Assembly: GCA_036768475.1 (NCBI GenBank)
Contig: DAIPMW010000007.1
Span: 1 to 64,000 of the forward strand
Length of the DNA stretch: 64,000 nucleotides
Direction of reading: 5' to 3'
DNA from: JAEUMD01 sp036768475
Lineage (GTDB): Bacteria; Pseudomonadota; Alphaproteobacteria; Rhizobiales; Hyphomicrobiaceae
Part shown: piece after piece, positions 8,026 through 17,138 of the stretch
Layout: every line of letters begins with the position of its first letter
Position numbering within the stretch: position 1 is the stretch's first letter
The notes under the pieces: model-generated
What the model was told of the DNA's origin: nothing
Databases searched by the model: none
The model's input: only the letters and a program-made list of their open reading frames with translations
Made by a program: the position numbers and the translations under genes

Positions 8026-8850
8026 ATGCGTTTTCTCTTTCTCGGCGACATCGTCGGCCGAACCGGCCGTGACGCGGTCATGGAGCTTTTACCGGGTCTC
8101 AGGCAGCGCTGGGCACTCGATCTCGTGGTCGTCAACGGCGAGAATTCGGCTGGCGGGTTCGGCATCACGGAAAAGATCTGCGAGGACCTGATCGACGCCG
8201 GCGCGGATGCGATCACGCTGGGCAATCACGCGTTCGACCAGAAGGATACGCTCGTTTTCATCGCGCGGCAGGAGCGACTCATCCGTCCGCTCAATTTCCC
8301 CAAGGGAACGCCTGGGCGCGGTGCTGCATTGATTCGTGCACGCAACGGGGCCGACGTGCTGGTCATCAACGCCATGGGGCGCGTATTCATGGCCGATCTC
8401 GATTGTCCGTTCCGGGCCATCGATTCTGAACTCACGGCCTGCGCGCTAGGGCAGGGCGCCGACGTCGTGTTCGTTGATTTTCATGCCGAGGCGACGAGCG
8501 AGAAGCAGGCGATGGGCCATTTCGTCGACGGGCGTGTGTCGGTGATCGCGGGAACGCATACCCACACCCCTACGGCAGACGAGCGCATCCTGACGGGCGG
8601 CACCGCATATATGACGGATGTGGGCATGTGCGGCAGCTACAACTCCGTTCTGGGCATGGAAACCGACGAGCCGATCAACCGGTTCGTCACGAAGATCCCG
8701 CGGGGGCGCTTCGAGCCTGCAGCGGGGCAGGCCACGTTATCGGGCCTGGCGGTGGAGATCGACGACTCGACAGGGCTCGCCGTCAGGCTGAAGGCGGTTC
8801 GTCTGGGCGGCGTGCTGTCTTCGAGCGAACCGGAATTCTGGGCGGTGTGA
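8026..8850 (+). CDS. YmdB-type metallophosphoesterase (TIGR00282 family)
   Basis: A 274-residue calcineurin-like phosphoesterase. The metal-binding motifs are seen as FLGDIVGRTGRD at the N-terminus, VNGENSAGGFG, TLGNHAFDQKD, VDFHAEATSEK and VIAGTHTHTPTADERIL. Bacillus YmdB hydrolyses 2',3'-cyclic nucleotides and affects biofilm formation; the function in alphaproteobacteria is untested. It follows the cyclo-ligase gene by seven bases and probably shares its transcript. Confidence 0.92.
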   Translation: MRFLFLGDIVGRTGRDAVMELLPGLRQRWALDLVVVNGENSAGGFGITEKICEDLIDAGADAITLGNHAFDQKDTLVFIARQERLIRPLNFPKGTPGRGAALIRARNGADVLVINAMGRVFMADLDCPFRAIDSELTACALGQGADVVFVDFHAEATSEKQAMGHFVDGRVSVIAGTHTHTPTADERILTGGTAYMTDVGMCGSYNSVLGMETDEPINRFVTKIPRGRFEPAAGQATLSGLAVEIDDSTGLAVRLKAVRLGGVLSSSEPEFWAV

Positions 8851-8894
8851 CCCGAAGAATCGGCGCCTTGACCCCAACGCCGCGTTCTGGCCTG

Positions 8895-9021
8895 TAGAGC
8901 GGGCGAGGTTCGGATTGAACAACGTCTGGCCGTTGCGGCCTGCTCTACCTCCGCGTTTGAGATACCGATTGATGCACCGATGGAAGCACAACAGCTTCCA
9001 TCTCAGCCGATCAGGCTCTAG
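8895..9021 (-). repeat. Intergenic repeat family A, full copy
   Basis: About 127 bp lying between the YmdB-type gene and yebC. Its reverse complement matches 32540-32668 along the whole length: one end CTAGAGCCTGATCGGCTGAG, a hairpin GGAAGC...GCTTCC, and the other end a longer imperfect hairpin with GTAGAGCAGGCCGCAACGGCC. Such palindromic intergenic elements are transcribed into stem-loops. Confidence 0.8.
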
Positions 9022-9081
9022 AACGTGCCCAGCCGCCGATGGCGGCAAATTGGGCGACCTCAGCAGTTTCGGGACACGACG

Positions 9082-9831
9082 ATGGCCGGGCATTCAGCAT
9101 TCAAGAACATCATGCACAAGAAGGGTCGCGCCGACGCGGCCCGGGCGAAGATGTTCGCCAAGCTGGGGCGGGAGATCACCGTTGCAGCCAAAATGGGAAT
9201 GCCGGATCCCACAATGAATCCACGGTTGCGTCTGGCCATTCAGGCCGCACGTGCGGAAAACATGCCCAAGGACAATATCGACCGGGCGATCAAAAAGGCG
9301 GTCGGCGGCGACAGCGAAGCCTACGAGCAGGTACGCTACGAGGGTTATGCGCCGGGAGGCATCGCCGTCATCGTCGAAGCATTGACGGACAATCGCAACC
9401 GGACGGGCGGAGCCGTGCGGGCGGCCTTCACGAAGTTCAGCGGGAATCTCGGCGCCACCGGTTCGGTCTCGCACATGTTCAATCATGTCGGCGAGATTAC
9501 ATATGCGGTTTCGGCGGGCTCAGCGGAGAAGGTGCTTGAGGCGGCGATCGATGTAGGGGCAGACGACGTGGTTTCCGATGATGACGGGCACGTCATCACC
9601 TGCGGGTTCGACAGCCTAGGCACCGTGGCCGGTGCGCTGGAGGACTCACTGGGCGAGGCCGAAAGTGTGAAGGCCATATGGAAGCCCAACCTGACCAGTC
9701 CCGTTGACGAGGATCAGGCGCGTACGATCATGAAAATGATCGCCCTGCTGGAGGATGACGACGACGTGCAGAATGTCTTCGCCAATTTCGACATATCCGA
9801 AGACATTCTCAGCAAGCTGACCGCGGCCTGA
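9082..9831 (+). CDS. yebC: YebC/PmpR family protein
   Basis: A 249-residue protein starting MAGHSAFKNIMHKKG, the classic YebC start (MAGHSKWxNIxHRK). Further conserved stretches are NPRLRLAIQAARAENMPKDN, the YEGYAPGG loop, DNRNRT, and the acidic surface ending with LEDDDDVQNVFANFD. YebC proteins were long listed as transcription regulators; recent work in several bacteria links them to resolving ribosome stalls at proline-rich sequences. The ATG at 9082 is preferred over an in-frame start at 9025. Confidence 0.95.
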   Translation: MAGHSAFKNIMHKKGRADAARAKMFAKLGREITVAAKMGMPDPTMNPRLRLAIQAARAENMPKDNIDRAIKKAVGGDSEAYEQVRYEGYAPGGIAVIVEALTDNRNRTGGAVRAAFTKFSGNLGATGSVSHMFNHVGEITYAVSAGSAEKVLEAAIDVGADDVVSDDDGHVITCGFDSLGTVAGALEDSLGEAESVKAIWKPNLTSPVDEDQARTIMKMIALLEDDDDVQNVFANFDISEDILSKLTAA

Positions 9832-10279
9832 TTGTGCGTCCGGCGGCCCGCGCGTCAGAATAGGCATTCTGTAGCGTGATGTGGTCGGCGCGACCGTCGC
9901 ATCGAAAAAAACAAAAAATAATATCGAGTGGTAGCTTCCGCCATTTACCGTTGCGGGCGCAAGGCGAGGGCGTTTGGGCTGCGTTGCGAGCCCTGGCATG
10001 GCTCGTGTGGGTGCAAGTCATCAAGGCCAGCATGCGTCATGCAGCTGCCGACCAACTCATTGAAATATATATTTTATGTTTGGATCGTGGATGGGGCGTC
10101 CGGGGCTTCGGAGGGCGGCGCGGGCAGCAGTTCGTCGGTACACGCGCGCGGATCGTCAGGGCTCGGCAAGGCCTTACCCGAATGCGAGAATTTGAAAGCT
10201 TTCTTGAACGGAAAATATTGGGAGACGCCGTAAGTTGGTTTTCGCCATCATTTAAATGACCATTTGATTTGGTGAATTC
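9832..10279. other. Intergenic region
   Basis: AT-richer patches (for example AAAAAACAAAAAATAATATC near 9905-9924 and ATATATATTTTATG near 10065-10080) differ from the GC-rich neighbours. I see no gene here; the short open frames lack recognisable features. Promoters for the small transcript to the right may lie in it. Confidence 0.4.
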
Positions 10280-10501
10280 ATGAAATGCAACTCAAGTGAT
10301 TTCTCAAGCGATTTTGTTGAAGGCGCTCGCAATGATTTTCATTGCACCTCCAGCGAGGAAAGCCGACCAGAACATCTGGCGCAGTTGCTTCAGGTGCTCG
10401 AGCGGCAGCGGCGCATAGCCGAAAAGCTGGCGGCGTTCGAGCGAGAGATGCAGGCGCGGGAAGCGTGGGCAGCGCAAGCAGCAGACGAGACCGTGGTGTA
10501 G
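10280..10501 (+). CDS. Possible small protein, unknown
   Basis: A 73-residue open frame. The first half is polar and Ser/Asp-rich, and the second half (from about residue 30) is a likely amphipathic helix, LLQVLERQRRIAEKLAAFER, with Arg/Glu/Ala pattern. It lies just upstream of two hairpins, the second a strong terminator, which suggests the region is transcribed. No family is recognised, and the frame may be fortuitous. The base composition of its first half is more AT-rich than its neighbours. Confidence 0.35.
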   Translation: MKCNSSDFSSDFVEGARNDFHCTSSEESRPEHLAQLLQVLERQRRIAEKLAAFEREMQAREAWAAQAADETVV

Positions 10502-10511
10502 CCGGCGCTGC

Positions 10512-10546
10512 CTTGGCTGGCTCAACTGCACCTCAAGCCAGCCAGG
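10512..10546 (+). other. Stem-loop upstream of a terminator, possible sRNA part
   Basis: CTTGGCTGGCT and AGCCAGCCAGG form an 11-bp stem (one G-U-type mismatch) around a 13-base loop. Together with the terminator 44 bases downstream it looks like the 3' half of a structured small RNA or a structured 3' UTR. Confidence 0.4.
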
Positions 10547-10589
10547 GTCGCGTCCGATGTCATTATCAACCGTATCCGTGCCAACTCAA

Positions 10590-10616
10590 ACGGCGGGCTT
10601 CGGCCCGCCGTCTTTT
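10590..10616 (+). terminator. Strong intrinsic terminator
   Basis: CGGCGGGC-TTCG-GCCCGCCG with a UUCG-type tetraloop followed by TCTTTT is a textbook rho-independent terminator on the plus strand. It ends a transcript that begins upstream of ruvC, where no well-supported gene is found. Confidence 0.85.
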
Positions 10617-10797
10617 CATCTCGGGGCCGATGTACTTGCGCGCTGGGCTGTGCCGTGGGGACATCGCCATCGGGGGCAGAGTGCGCGTTGCGGCCTGGAT
10701 GTCTGCTCTGGTCCGCTTGATCCGGGGGCCTCGTCACGGGGGCGATTTGCGCGCAAGTGTGGCGGCAAGGGGCGCCGGCCCATGCTATTCCTGGCAC

Positions 10798-11322
10798 ATG
10801 CAAAGAGATTCGATTCGCATCATCGGAATTGATCCTGGCTTGCGGCGCACCGGCTGGGGCGTCATCGAGTCGGATGGGGTGCGGCTCAGCTATGTCGCCA
10901 GCGGCCATCTGACGTCGACCAGCGACGAATCGCTGGCCTACCGGCTGCGCGAGCTGTTTGAGGGTATCTCCGGCGTGATCAGCGCCTGGCAGCCGCGCGA
11001 GGCGGCGGTGGAAGAAACGTTCGTCAATGAAAATGCGCGTGCGACGCTGAAGCTGGGCCAGGCACGCGGCATGGCGCTGCTGGCTCCGGCAATGCGGGGA
11101 CTGCAGGTCGCAGAATATCCGCCGAACCTCATCAAGAAGACGGTGGTGGGCGCCGGGCATGCGGAGAAGCGCCAGATCCAGGCGATGATCGGATTTCTCC
11201 TGCCGAGGGCGAAGTTCGAGAGCGCCGACGAAGCCGACGCGCTGGCAATTGCCATCTGCCATGCCAACCATCGCGGCGCGCAGTCGCTGGCGGCCAGAGT
11301 GCTGGCGAAGGCGGGTCGGTGA
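10798..11322 (+). CDS. ruvC: Holliday junction resolvase RuvC
   Basis: A 174-residue endonuclease that cleaves Holliday junctions in recombinational repair together with RuvAB. The catalytic acidic residues are in GIDPGLRRTGWGV (D), AVEETFVNENARATLKLGQARG region (E) and ESADEADALAIAICHA (D/D). The start at 10798 places the ATG directly before the conserved first strand; the open frame extends much further upstream without conservation. Its stop overlaps the ruvA ATG (TGATG). Confidence 0.95.
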   Translation: MQRDSIRIIGIDPGLRRTGWGVIESDGVRLSYVASGHLTSTSDESLAYRLRELFEGISGVISAWQPREAAVEETFVNENARATLKLGQARGMALLAPAMRGLQVAEYPPNLIKKTVVGAGHAEKRQIQAMIGFLLPRAKFESADEADALAIAICHANHRGAQSLAARVLAKAGR

Positions 11323-11963
11323 TGATTGGTAAGTTGCGCGGCAAGGTGGATGCGGTCGGCGAAAGCCATCTGATCCTCGACGTGAACGGGGTTGGCTACG
11401 AGGTGCAGGCGTCGGCGCGGACGCTGCGCAATCTCAAGCTCGGCGACGAGGTCTCTCTCACCATCGATACGCACGTACGCGAGGATGCGATCCGTCTTTA
11501 TGGATTTTCCAGCGAGGTCGAGCGCAACTGGTTCCGCACGCTGCAGAACGTGCAGGGCGTCGGTGCGAAGGTGGCGCTCGCGGTGCTGGGTGTGCTCTCC
11601 ACGCAGGATCTCGCCAACGCGGTGGCGCTCGGCAACTGGGCGGCGGTCGAGCAGGCGCCGGGTGTGGGCAAGAAGCTGGCGCAGCGCATCGTCTCCGAAT
11701 TGAAGGACAAGGCGCCGGCGCTCAGCATGGCGGGCCTGAACATCAAGGGCCTTGCGGGCAAGGCGGAGGCTGGTTCGTCGCGGGTTACGGCGCAAGGGGC
11801 GGCGGATGGCATGGCCGCGGCCGAGGCGATCTCGGCGCTCACCAATCTCGGCTACAACCCGGCGCAGGCCAGTCAGGCGGTCGCGGCGGCCATGCAGGAG
11901 CTGGGCAACGACGCCGATACGGCCAAGCTCATCCGGCGGGGTTTGAAGGAGCTGGCGCGATGA
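11322..11963 (+). CDS. ruvA: Holliday junction branch migration protein RuvA
   Basis: A 213-residue DNA-binding subunit of the RuvAB branch migration motor. Begins MIGKLRGKVDAV with the OB-fold domain I, then helix-hairpin-helix motifs in NVQGVGAKVALAVLG and APGVGKKLAQRIVSELKDK, and the C-terminal domain III (AISALTNLGYNPAQASQAVA) that contacts RuvB. A GTG three bases upstream is possible, but the ATG at 11322 gives the family start. Four-base overlap with the next gene. Confidence 0.96.
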   Translation: MIGKLRGKVDAVGESHLILDVNGVGYEVQASARTLRNLKLGDEVSLTIDTHVREDAIRLYGFSSEVERNWFRTLQNVQGVGAKVALAVLGVLSTQDLANAVALGNWAAVEQAPGVGKKLAQRIVSELKDKAPALSMAGLNIKGLAGKAEAGSSRVTAQGAADGMAAAEAISALTNLGYNPAQASQAVAAAMQELGNDADTAKLIRRGLKELAR

Positions 11964-12403
11964 GCGGTGAAGACGACGCCAGCGGTCAGTCGCACGGTCC
12001 GGGCAACGGCCAGCGGGCGCTGTACACGTTTCTTGGCTATTCGCTCGTCGGGTCTTTTCTTGCCGGGTTTGTGACGTTCGCGGGTTTGATCCTGGCGGGT
12101 CCGCTGCACCTTGATGCGCTGATCCCGGCAGGCATGCCGAATGCGGGCGCCGCGGCGATCGCCGCGTTCGTGTGGTCGGTCATTCCGGCCTCGGCAGCCG
12201 GAGCAGCGCTGGCACTGGTCGTGCTGCGGCACGGCGGCTTTGCCTGGATCACGGCGGCGGCGGCGGGCGGCATCGCCTTCATGCTGGCGGCAATCGCGAT
12301 GCCAGTACCCGAGGGGCTCGCTCTCACGCCGCTCACGGCGCTTGCCGCTTTTATTGCGATCGGCGTGCAAAGCATGTTGCGCAACGCGAAGATCATACTG
12401 TGA
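11960..12403 (+). CDS. Small membrane protein between ruvA and ruvB, unknown
   Basis: A 147-residue protein with a soluble, Gly/Asp-rich N-terminus (1-18) and four predicted membrane segments at about 24-46, 63-85, 88-112 and 121-138. Its ATG overlaps the ruvA stop (ATGA), so it is translationally coupled to ruvA. Between ruvA and ruvB in many alphaproteobacteria there is either nothing or a small unrelated membrane protein, and no function is assigned. I do not recognise a family. Confidence 0.7.
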   Translation: MSGEDDASGQSHGPGNGQRALYTFLGYSLVGSFLAGFVTFAGLILAGPLHLDALIPAGMPNAGAAAIAAFVWSVIPASAAGAALALVVLRHGGFAWITAAAAGGIAFMLAAIAMPVPEGLALTPLTALAAFIAIGVQSMLRNAKIIL

Positions 12404-12449
12404 AAGCACCGTAATGCGGCGGTAAAGCAATCAATTCGTGGTTTGTCTG

Positions 12450-12517
12450 AGAACCTTCAATCACGGCTTCGACGGAAGCATGACTGCGCACCACACAGGC
12501 AATCAGGCTCTGAGCGG
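12450..12517 (-). repeat. Intergenic repeat family A, degenerate partial copy
   Basis: On the minus strand it reads AGAGCCTGATTG, then GCTTCCGTCGA and CGTGATTGAAGGTTC, matching 32545-32610 with substitutions. It lies in the 242-bp spacer before ruvB. Confidence 0.55.
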
Positions 12518-12645
12518 GATGTTGCCGGGGCACAGCATCGTGCCGATTACGCGGTGGGCACGGGCAAAGGGATGGCGCGGGTGCAAATTGTGATAGAAGC
12601 GGAACGACTCAGGAATTCCGTACCGACCGGCTTGCAGCTCGCCAA

Positions 12646-13743
12646 ATGTCCGACCCGAAGACACCCGACGATCGCATCGTCACCAGCGCCAAACGCGAGA
12701 CGGACGCCTTCGAGGCGCAGATCCGGCCGCAATCGCTCGATGAGTTCATCGGCCAGGAGCAGGCGCGCGCCAACCTCAAGGTTTTCATCCAGGCGGCCAA
12801 GTCGCGCGGCGATGCGCTCGACCATGTGCTGTTCGCCGGGCCCCCGGGTCTCGGCAAGACGACACTCGCGCAGATCATGGCAAAGGAACTCGGTGTCGGA
12901 TTTCGTGCGACCTCGGGTCCGGTGATTTCCAAGGCCGGCGATCTGGCGGCGCTCCTGACCAATCTGGAGGAGCGCGACGTCCTGTTCATCGACGAAATCC
13001 ACCGTCTCAATCCGGCGGTGGAGGAAATCCTTTATCCGGCGATGGAGGATTTCCAGCTCGACCTGATCATCGGCGAGGGGCCTGCGGCCCGCTCGGTGCG
13101 CATCGATCTGGCCAGATTCACCTTGGTCGGGGCGACGACGCGCGCCGGATTGCTGACGACGCCGCTTCGGGATCGTTTCGGCATTCCCGTGCGCCTCAAC
13201 TTCTACACTATCGAGGAACTGCAGCACGTCGTCACGCGCGGAGCACGGGTGCTCGGCGCGCCGATGAACGCCGACGGTGCACGTGAGATCGCAACGCGGG
13301 CCCGCGGCACGCCGCGTATCGCAGGGCGGCTGCTCCGACGCGTGCGGGACTTCGCTGCGGTGGCGGGCGTGCCGGTGATCGATGCAGGGATTGCGGACAC
13401 CGCACTGCGCGCGCTGGAGGTGGACAACGAGGGCCTCGATGCGCTCGATCATCGCTATCTGATGTGTATTGCCAAGAATTATGACGGCGGGCCTGTCGGC
13501 ATCGAGACGTTGGCGGCGGCGCTGTCGGAGCCGCGCGATGCACTGGAGGAGATCGTGGAGCCCTATCTGCTGCAACAGGGTTTCATTGGCCGGACACCGC
13601 GCGGCCGTGTGCTGACGCTCAAGGCGTACCGGCACCTCGGTTTGTCGGGACCAGCGCGGCAGGCGACGCCCGGCCTCCCCTTGTTCGAGGAGAGCGAAGA
13701 CGGCGACGGACAAAACGGCACGGGGCGCGTTCGTGGCTCTTGA
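12646..13743 (+). CDS. ruvB: Holliday junction branch migration helicase RuvB
   Basis: A 365-residue AAA+ ATPase that drives branch migration. Walker A is GPPGLGKTTLA, Walker B is VLFIDEIHRLNP, sensor 1 is FTLVGATTRAG, the arginine finger region is LLTTPLRDRFG, and the winged-helix C-terminus has GGPVGIETLAAAL and QQGFIGRTPRGR. The C-terminal 30 residues are an unconserved tail. It is separated from ruvA by the small membrane protein gene and a repeat-bearing spacer, so it may have its own promoter. Confidence 0.96.
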   Translation: MSDPKTPDDRIVTSAKRETDAFEAQIRPQSLDEFIGQEQARANLKVFIQAAKSRGDALDHVLFAGPPGLGKTTLAQIMAKELGVGFRATSGPVISKAGDLAALLTNLEERDVLFIDEIHRLNPAVEEILYPAMEDFQLDLIIGEGPAARSVRIDLARFTLVGATTRAGLLTTPLRDRFGIPVRLNFYTIEELQHVVTRGARVLGAPMNADGAREIATRARGTPRIAGRLLRRVRDFAAVAGVPVIDAGIADTALRALEVDNEGLDALDHRYLMCIAKNYDGGPVGIETLAAALSEPRDALEEIVEPYLLQQGFIGRTPRGRVLTLKAYRHLGLSGPARQATPGLPLFEESEDGDGQNGTGRVRGS

Positions 13744-13933
13744 TCGCTATTTTGAATGATCCGGGCAGGTCACAATTCTGCACGGACGCCGGATTCCACG
13801 CCAGCACGAACCTGATTTGCCAAGGCACGCTTGCGGAGCGCTCGGATGAACCTGTTTGAGCCCGATTTTGTGGATGTATAGTATTCGACGTGTTGTCGGG
13901 AGCAGGCCATGCGTACGTGGTCGGGAGAATCCA

Positions 13934-14350
13934 ATGCACGATCATCTAGCAAAGGCGAAAGCGCTCAACGCCAAAGAACTGCTGGTTCTCAAGGCGCTGC
14001 GGGCGCAGCGGCGCCCGCATTCGGCCTATGAGTTGATCGACGAATTACGATCGCATGGAGTTACCGCGCCAGCTACCATCTATCGGGCACTGCAACGCCT
14101 GATCAAGCTCGGTCTGGCGCACCGGTTGGAATCGCTGAATGCCTTTGTTGCATGCGCGGATGGCGAGCACTGCGCGGCGGCTCGCAGTGTCGTCTTCGCT
14201 ATTTGTGACGACTGCGGGCGTGTGGAGGAGATTTCGGAAATCGATGTCATGCCGAGCGTCGGCAAGTGGTCGAGGACGAGCCACTTTACGGTGCGGTCAA
14301 TGACCTTCGAGCTACGCGGCCAATGCGGCGCATGTAGCGGCGGCGCATGA
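13934..14350 (+). CDS. Fur family regulator, Zur-like
   Basis: A 138-residue metal-dependent repressor. The winged-helix part is visible as SAYELIDELRSHGVTAPATI and YRALQRLIKLGLAHRLES. The dimerisation domain has CADGEHC, CDDCGRVEEI and a final CGAC, i.e. two CXXC pairs that would hold the structural zinc. This pattern and the alignment to alphaproteobacterial Zur favour zinc uptake regulation, but no znu genes lie nearby and no Zur box is obvious. The ATG at 13934 is preceded by GGGAGA and gives the usual length; an upstream in-frame ATG at 13856 is unlikely. Confidence 0.85.
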   Translation: MHDHLAKAKALNAKELLVLKALRAQRRPHSAYELIDELRSHGVTAPATIYRALQRLIKLGLAHRLESLNAFVACADGEHCAAARSVVFAICDDCGRVEEISEIDVMPSVGKWSRTSHFTVRSMTFELRGQCGACSGGA

Positions 14351-14398
14351 TGCCGTCGGGCCATGCGGATGACCAGCACACGTCACCGAAATATGCTT

Positions 14399-14452
14399 GA
14401 GATCAGGTCACAACGGCCAGACGTGATTCAATCTGGATCCGATCTGCTCCAG
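14399..14452 (+). repeat. Intergenic repeat family A, partial copy
   Basis: The segment ACAACGGCCAGACGTGATTC and following AATCTGGATCCGATCTGCTC matches the second half of the family A element (compare the reverse complement of 8895-8950). It lies between the convergent zur-like and slt genes. Confidence 0.65.
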
Positions 14453-14573
14453 CGCATCACCTGCTGAACTGTGAAGCGATTCGCAATCTGCTGCGCGGCG
14501 CCCAGTACGCGTGAATTGGCCCGCGCGAAATTGCCGATGAAGTTGCCGGCGTTCTTATAAGATTGCGCTCAGC

Positions 14574-16835
14574 TCAGTGCCGTCCCCGCCACAGATCCTC
14601 GTCGAGTCGTAGCGCCGGCTGGTCGCCTATTCGCGCGCGATAGATCTGTATGTTGGAAAGCACCTTGCCGACGTATTCGCGTGTCTCTTCGAAGGGGATT
14701 CGCTCGATCCAGTCGACCGCATCGAGATTGGCGCTTCGCGGATCGCCGAACGCTTTGATCCACTGCCTCGCCCGCCCTGGCCCTGCGTTGTAGCCCGCGA
14801 GCGTGAGCGGATAGTTGCCGTCGAACTCGCCCATCCGATCGCCAATGTAGGCCGAGCCGATCATCGTATTGTAGACCTTGTCGCTCAGCAGCCGTGGGAT
14901 ATCGCACTTTATTTTATGATCGCGGCAGACGTGGCGTGCCGTGACTGGCATGACCTGCAGCAGTCCGCGCGCGCCGGCTCCTGACACGATCTGTGTGTTG
15001 AACTCGGTCTCCTGGCGAGCAATGCCGAGCAGGAAGGCGAGTTCGGGCGGATTGCGCAGTGGTTCATAGGCCGGGAACGCCCGTGTCGGATAGGAGTAGA
15101 TGAGGAGATTGTGCCCGTCGGCGATGGCCGACTTGGCAATTCGCAGCGACATTTGCGTGTCGCCGAGCGCATCGGCCAGATGCGCCACGAGGCCCGACCA
15201 GGCCTCGCTTGATTTCACGACGCGCGCGTTGGCGAGAAACGACCGGAAGATGACCGGGCCGAGGCCGGCGCGCTGTGCGATCACCGCTGCCCTGAGCGAA
15301 TCGAGCTTTTGTAGCGCGTCCACCTCCGCTTCGCTGGCGCGCTGCGGTACGATGATCTCGATCCTCTGTTTGCCGGGGCTGAGCTTCTGCAGCGCCAGGA
15401 GCGCGTGGAACGTATCGCGCTCGCGCGTCGCTCGTTCGTAAGCGCTGCGCGCCTCCTTGGTGCGCCCGAGTGCCTCAAGTGCACGCCCGATCCAGTAATC
15501 GCCTTTGGAACGGCTCAGAGGACCGTCTGCGGCCTCGCGCATAGCCTTGAAATGCTTGAGAGCGGTTTCGTAGGACTTGAGGTAGCGCATGGCGATCCAG
15601 CCGGCCATGAACCGTTGCTCCTTGAGCGGGTTGACCGTCAGCGGTCCCGCATCGCGAACGAGTTCGTAGGCAAGCTTGTAGTTGTTGCCGTCGAGCGCTT
15701 CGTAGGCGTTGGCCCGCCGCTCCTCCCACCAATCATCGGGACTGACGATTTTACCGGGATCAGTCGGTGCGGAGAGCAGGATCTTGATTGCTTCCGTGGT
15801 CTTGTTTTGCCGGCGCATGAGCTGCGCGCGCTGGAATGCAAGCCCCCAATCAGCTTTCTCGTCAGCCGGCAGCGCCGCCATCAGATTCGCGGCGGACGAG
15901 GAGCGCAGGTAGACGGCGAGTCGCGCTTCTGCCTTGCGGCGCTCTGCCTCGGGCAGCAGTGGAATGATCCGGCGGATATAGGAGGCCTGCTCGTTGCGGC
16001 TGGCTTTCCACCGCCGGTCGCTCAGCAAGAACCGGTCGAGCCGCCAGCGGTGATCGGCCGTCGTCAGCAGCGATTTGAAGCGCTCCAGGAACCCGCTTTC
16101 CAGCGTCGCCGGGATGTCGCCTTCGCGCCATGCTTTTGCAGCCAGCCGTCGCGCGGCTTCGCGCTCCCCGGTGGCGAGATAGGCCGATGCGAGGGCCGCT
16201 TCGCCGATGGCCGTCTCCGGCTTGCCGTCGGGGAAGAAGGATCGGATCTCCTGCGCATTGCCGCCCTGCGTGAAGAGGGTTTCCTCGAGCCGCTGAGTGA
16301 GCAGTCCACGCTGCGGCCAGGCCGGATTCTGGTCGAGGAACGAGCGATACGCGCGCGCCGTGCCGATGCCGCGGGTCAATGCATACCAGGCGACGAGCTT
16401 GCGCGCGGTTGGATCGGTTATGCCGGCCGCGGCGTCGCCCGCCTCACTGGTGTCCTTGCCTATTTTCGCAAACGCCGCTTTGACGCGTGCCAGGTCCTCA
16501 TCGGAGATCGCAAGCTTCAGAACTGGCGAGAGGACAGAATCGGCATAACGCCGATATGCAACTTCTGCTGTACCATCCGCCGGTGGCCGGGGCGAGAAAC
16601 GCCTGCTCGCCGTATCCGGCATCGCCGCAGGGGGCGGGGGAGAGGGAGAGACTAACATCTGTGCCAGGCCCGTTGTACGCGATGGACTGGCCGCAGGAGC
16701 GGGAACCTGCGACATGGCTGCGTCTGGAAGCGCGAGAAGCAGACAGATCGCTGCGCCACCGGCAGCAGGACGCCAAGCGCGTTGGGAAAGGCGCCCGGAT
16801 CGTGGGTAGGCAGTCATGGCATCGGCCATTTTCAT
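14574..16835 (-). CDS. slt: Soluble lytic murein transglycosylase
   Basis: A 753-residue periplasmic enzyme that cleaves peptidoglycan with formation of 1,6-anhydromuropeptides. The start at 16835 is chosen for its GGAAGG ribosome site; it gives a signal peptide (AICLLLALPDAAMSQVPA). A long alpha-helical, TPR-like ring domain precedes the C-terminal SLT domain, where the catalytic glutamate lies in GIARQETEFNTQI, followed by GARGLLQVMPVTA and LAGYNAGPGRARQW. Longer in-frame starts to 17006 add no conserved residues. It is a monocistronic gene divergent to dapA. Confidence 0.93.
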   Translation of the reverse strand: MKMADAMTAYPRSGRLSQRAWRPAAGGAAICLLLALPDAAMSQVPAPAASPSRTTGLAQMLVSPSPPPPAAMPDTASRRFSPRPPADGTAEVAYRRYADSVLSPVLKLAISDEDLARVKAAFAKIGKDTSEAGDAAAGITDPTARKLVAWYALTRGIGTARAYRSFLDQNPAWPQRGLLTQRLEETLFTQGGNAQEIRSFFPDGKPETAIGEAALASAYLATGEREAARRLAAKAWREGDIPATLESGFLERFKSLLTTADHRWRLDRFLLSDRRWKASRNEQASYIRRIIPLLPEAERRKAEARLAVYLRSSSAANLMAALPADEKADWGLAFQRAQLMRRQNKTTEAIKILLSAPTDPGKIVSPDDWWEERRANAYEALDGNNYKLAYELVRDAGPLTVNPLKEQRFMAGWIAMRYLKSYETALKHFKAMREAADGPLSRSKGDYWIGRALEALGRTKEARSAYERATRERDTFHALLALQKLSPGKQRIEIIVPQRASEAEVDALQKLDSLRAAVIAQRAGLGPVIFRSFLANARVVKSSEAWSGLVAHLADALGDTQMSLRIAKSAIADGHNLLIYSYPTRAFPAYEPLRNPPELAFLLGIARQETEFNTQIVSGAGARGLLQVMPVTARHVCRDHKIKCDIPRLLSDKVYNTMIGSAYIGDRMGEFDGNYPLTLAGYNAGPGRARQWIKAFGDPRSANLDAVDWIERIPFEETREYVGKVLSNIQIYRARIGDQPALRLDEDLWRGRH

Positions 16836-17138
16836 CGCTATCCTTCCAGTCTCCGACAGGGGCAATCCGGCTTGCGGGCGGGAGAACGAGCGCATAATGT
16901 CGCCCGCAATCTGGTCGTCGCCCGCATTCTGGCAATATCTTTGCATATCGCCACGTGTCGCGAAGGGTAACGGCTGTCTGTCGCCGGGCAAGCCGAACGT
17001 GGTCAACAGCCCTTCAGTCCAGCGTTAGTTGGGCGATACCAAGGCGGTACGGATTATTGGAGGCACGGTTTGTTGCAGCCCTGTGCGCAATGGAAATGCG
17101 CTGGGCGCCGGCAGGCCGGAAGATCGGGATCGTTCATC

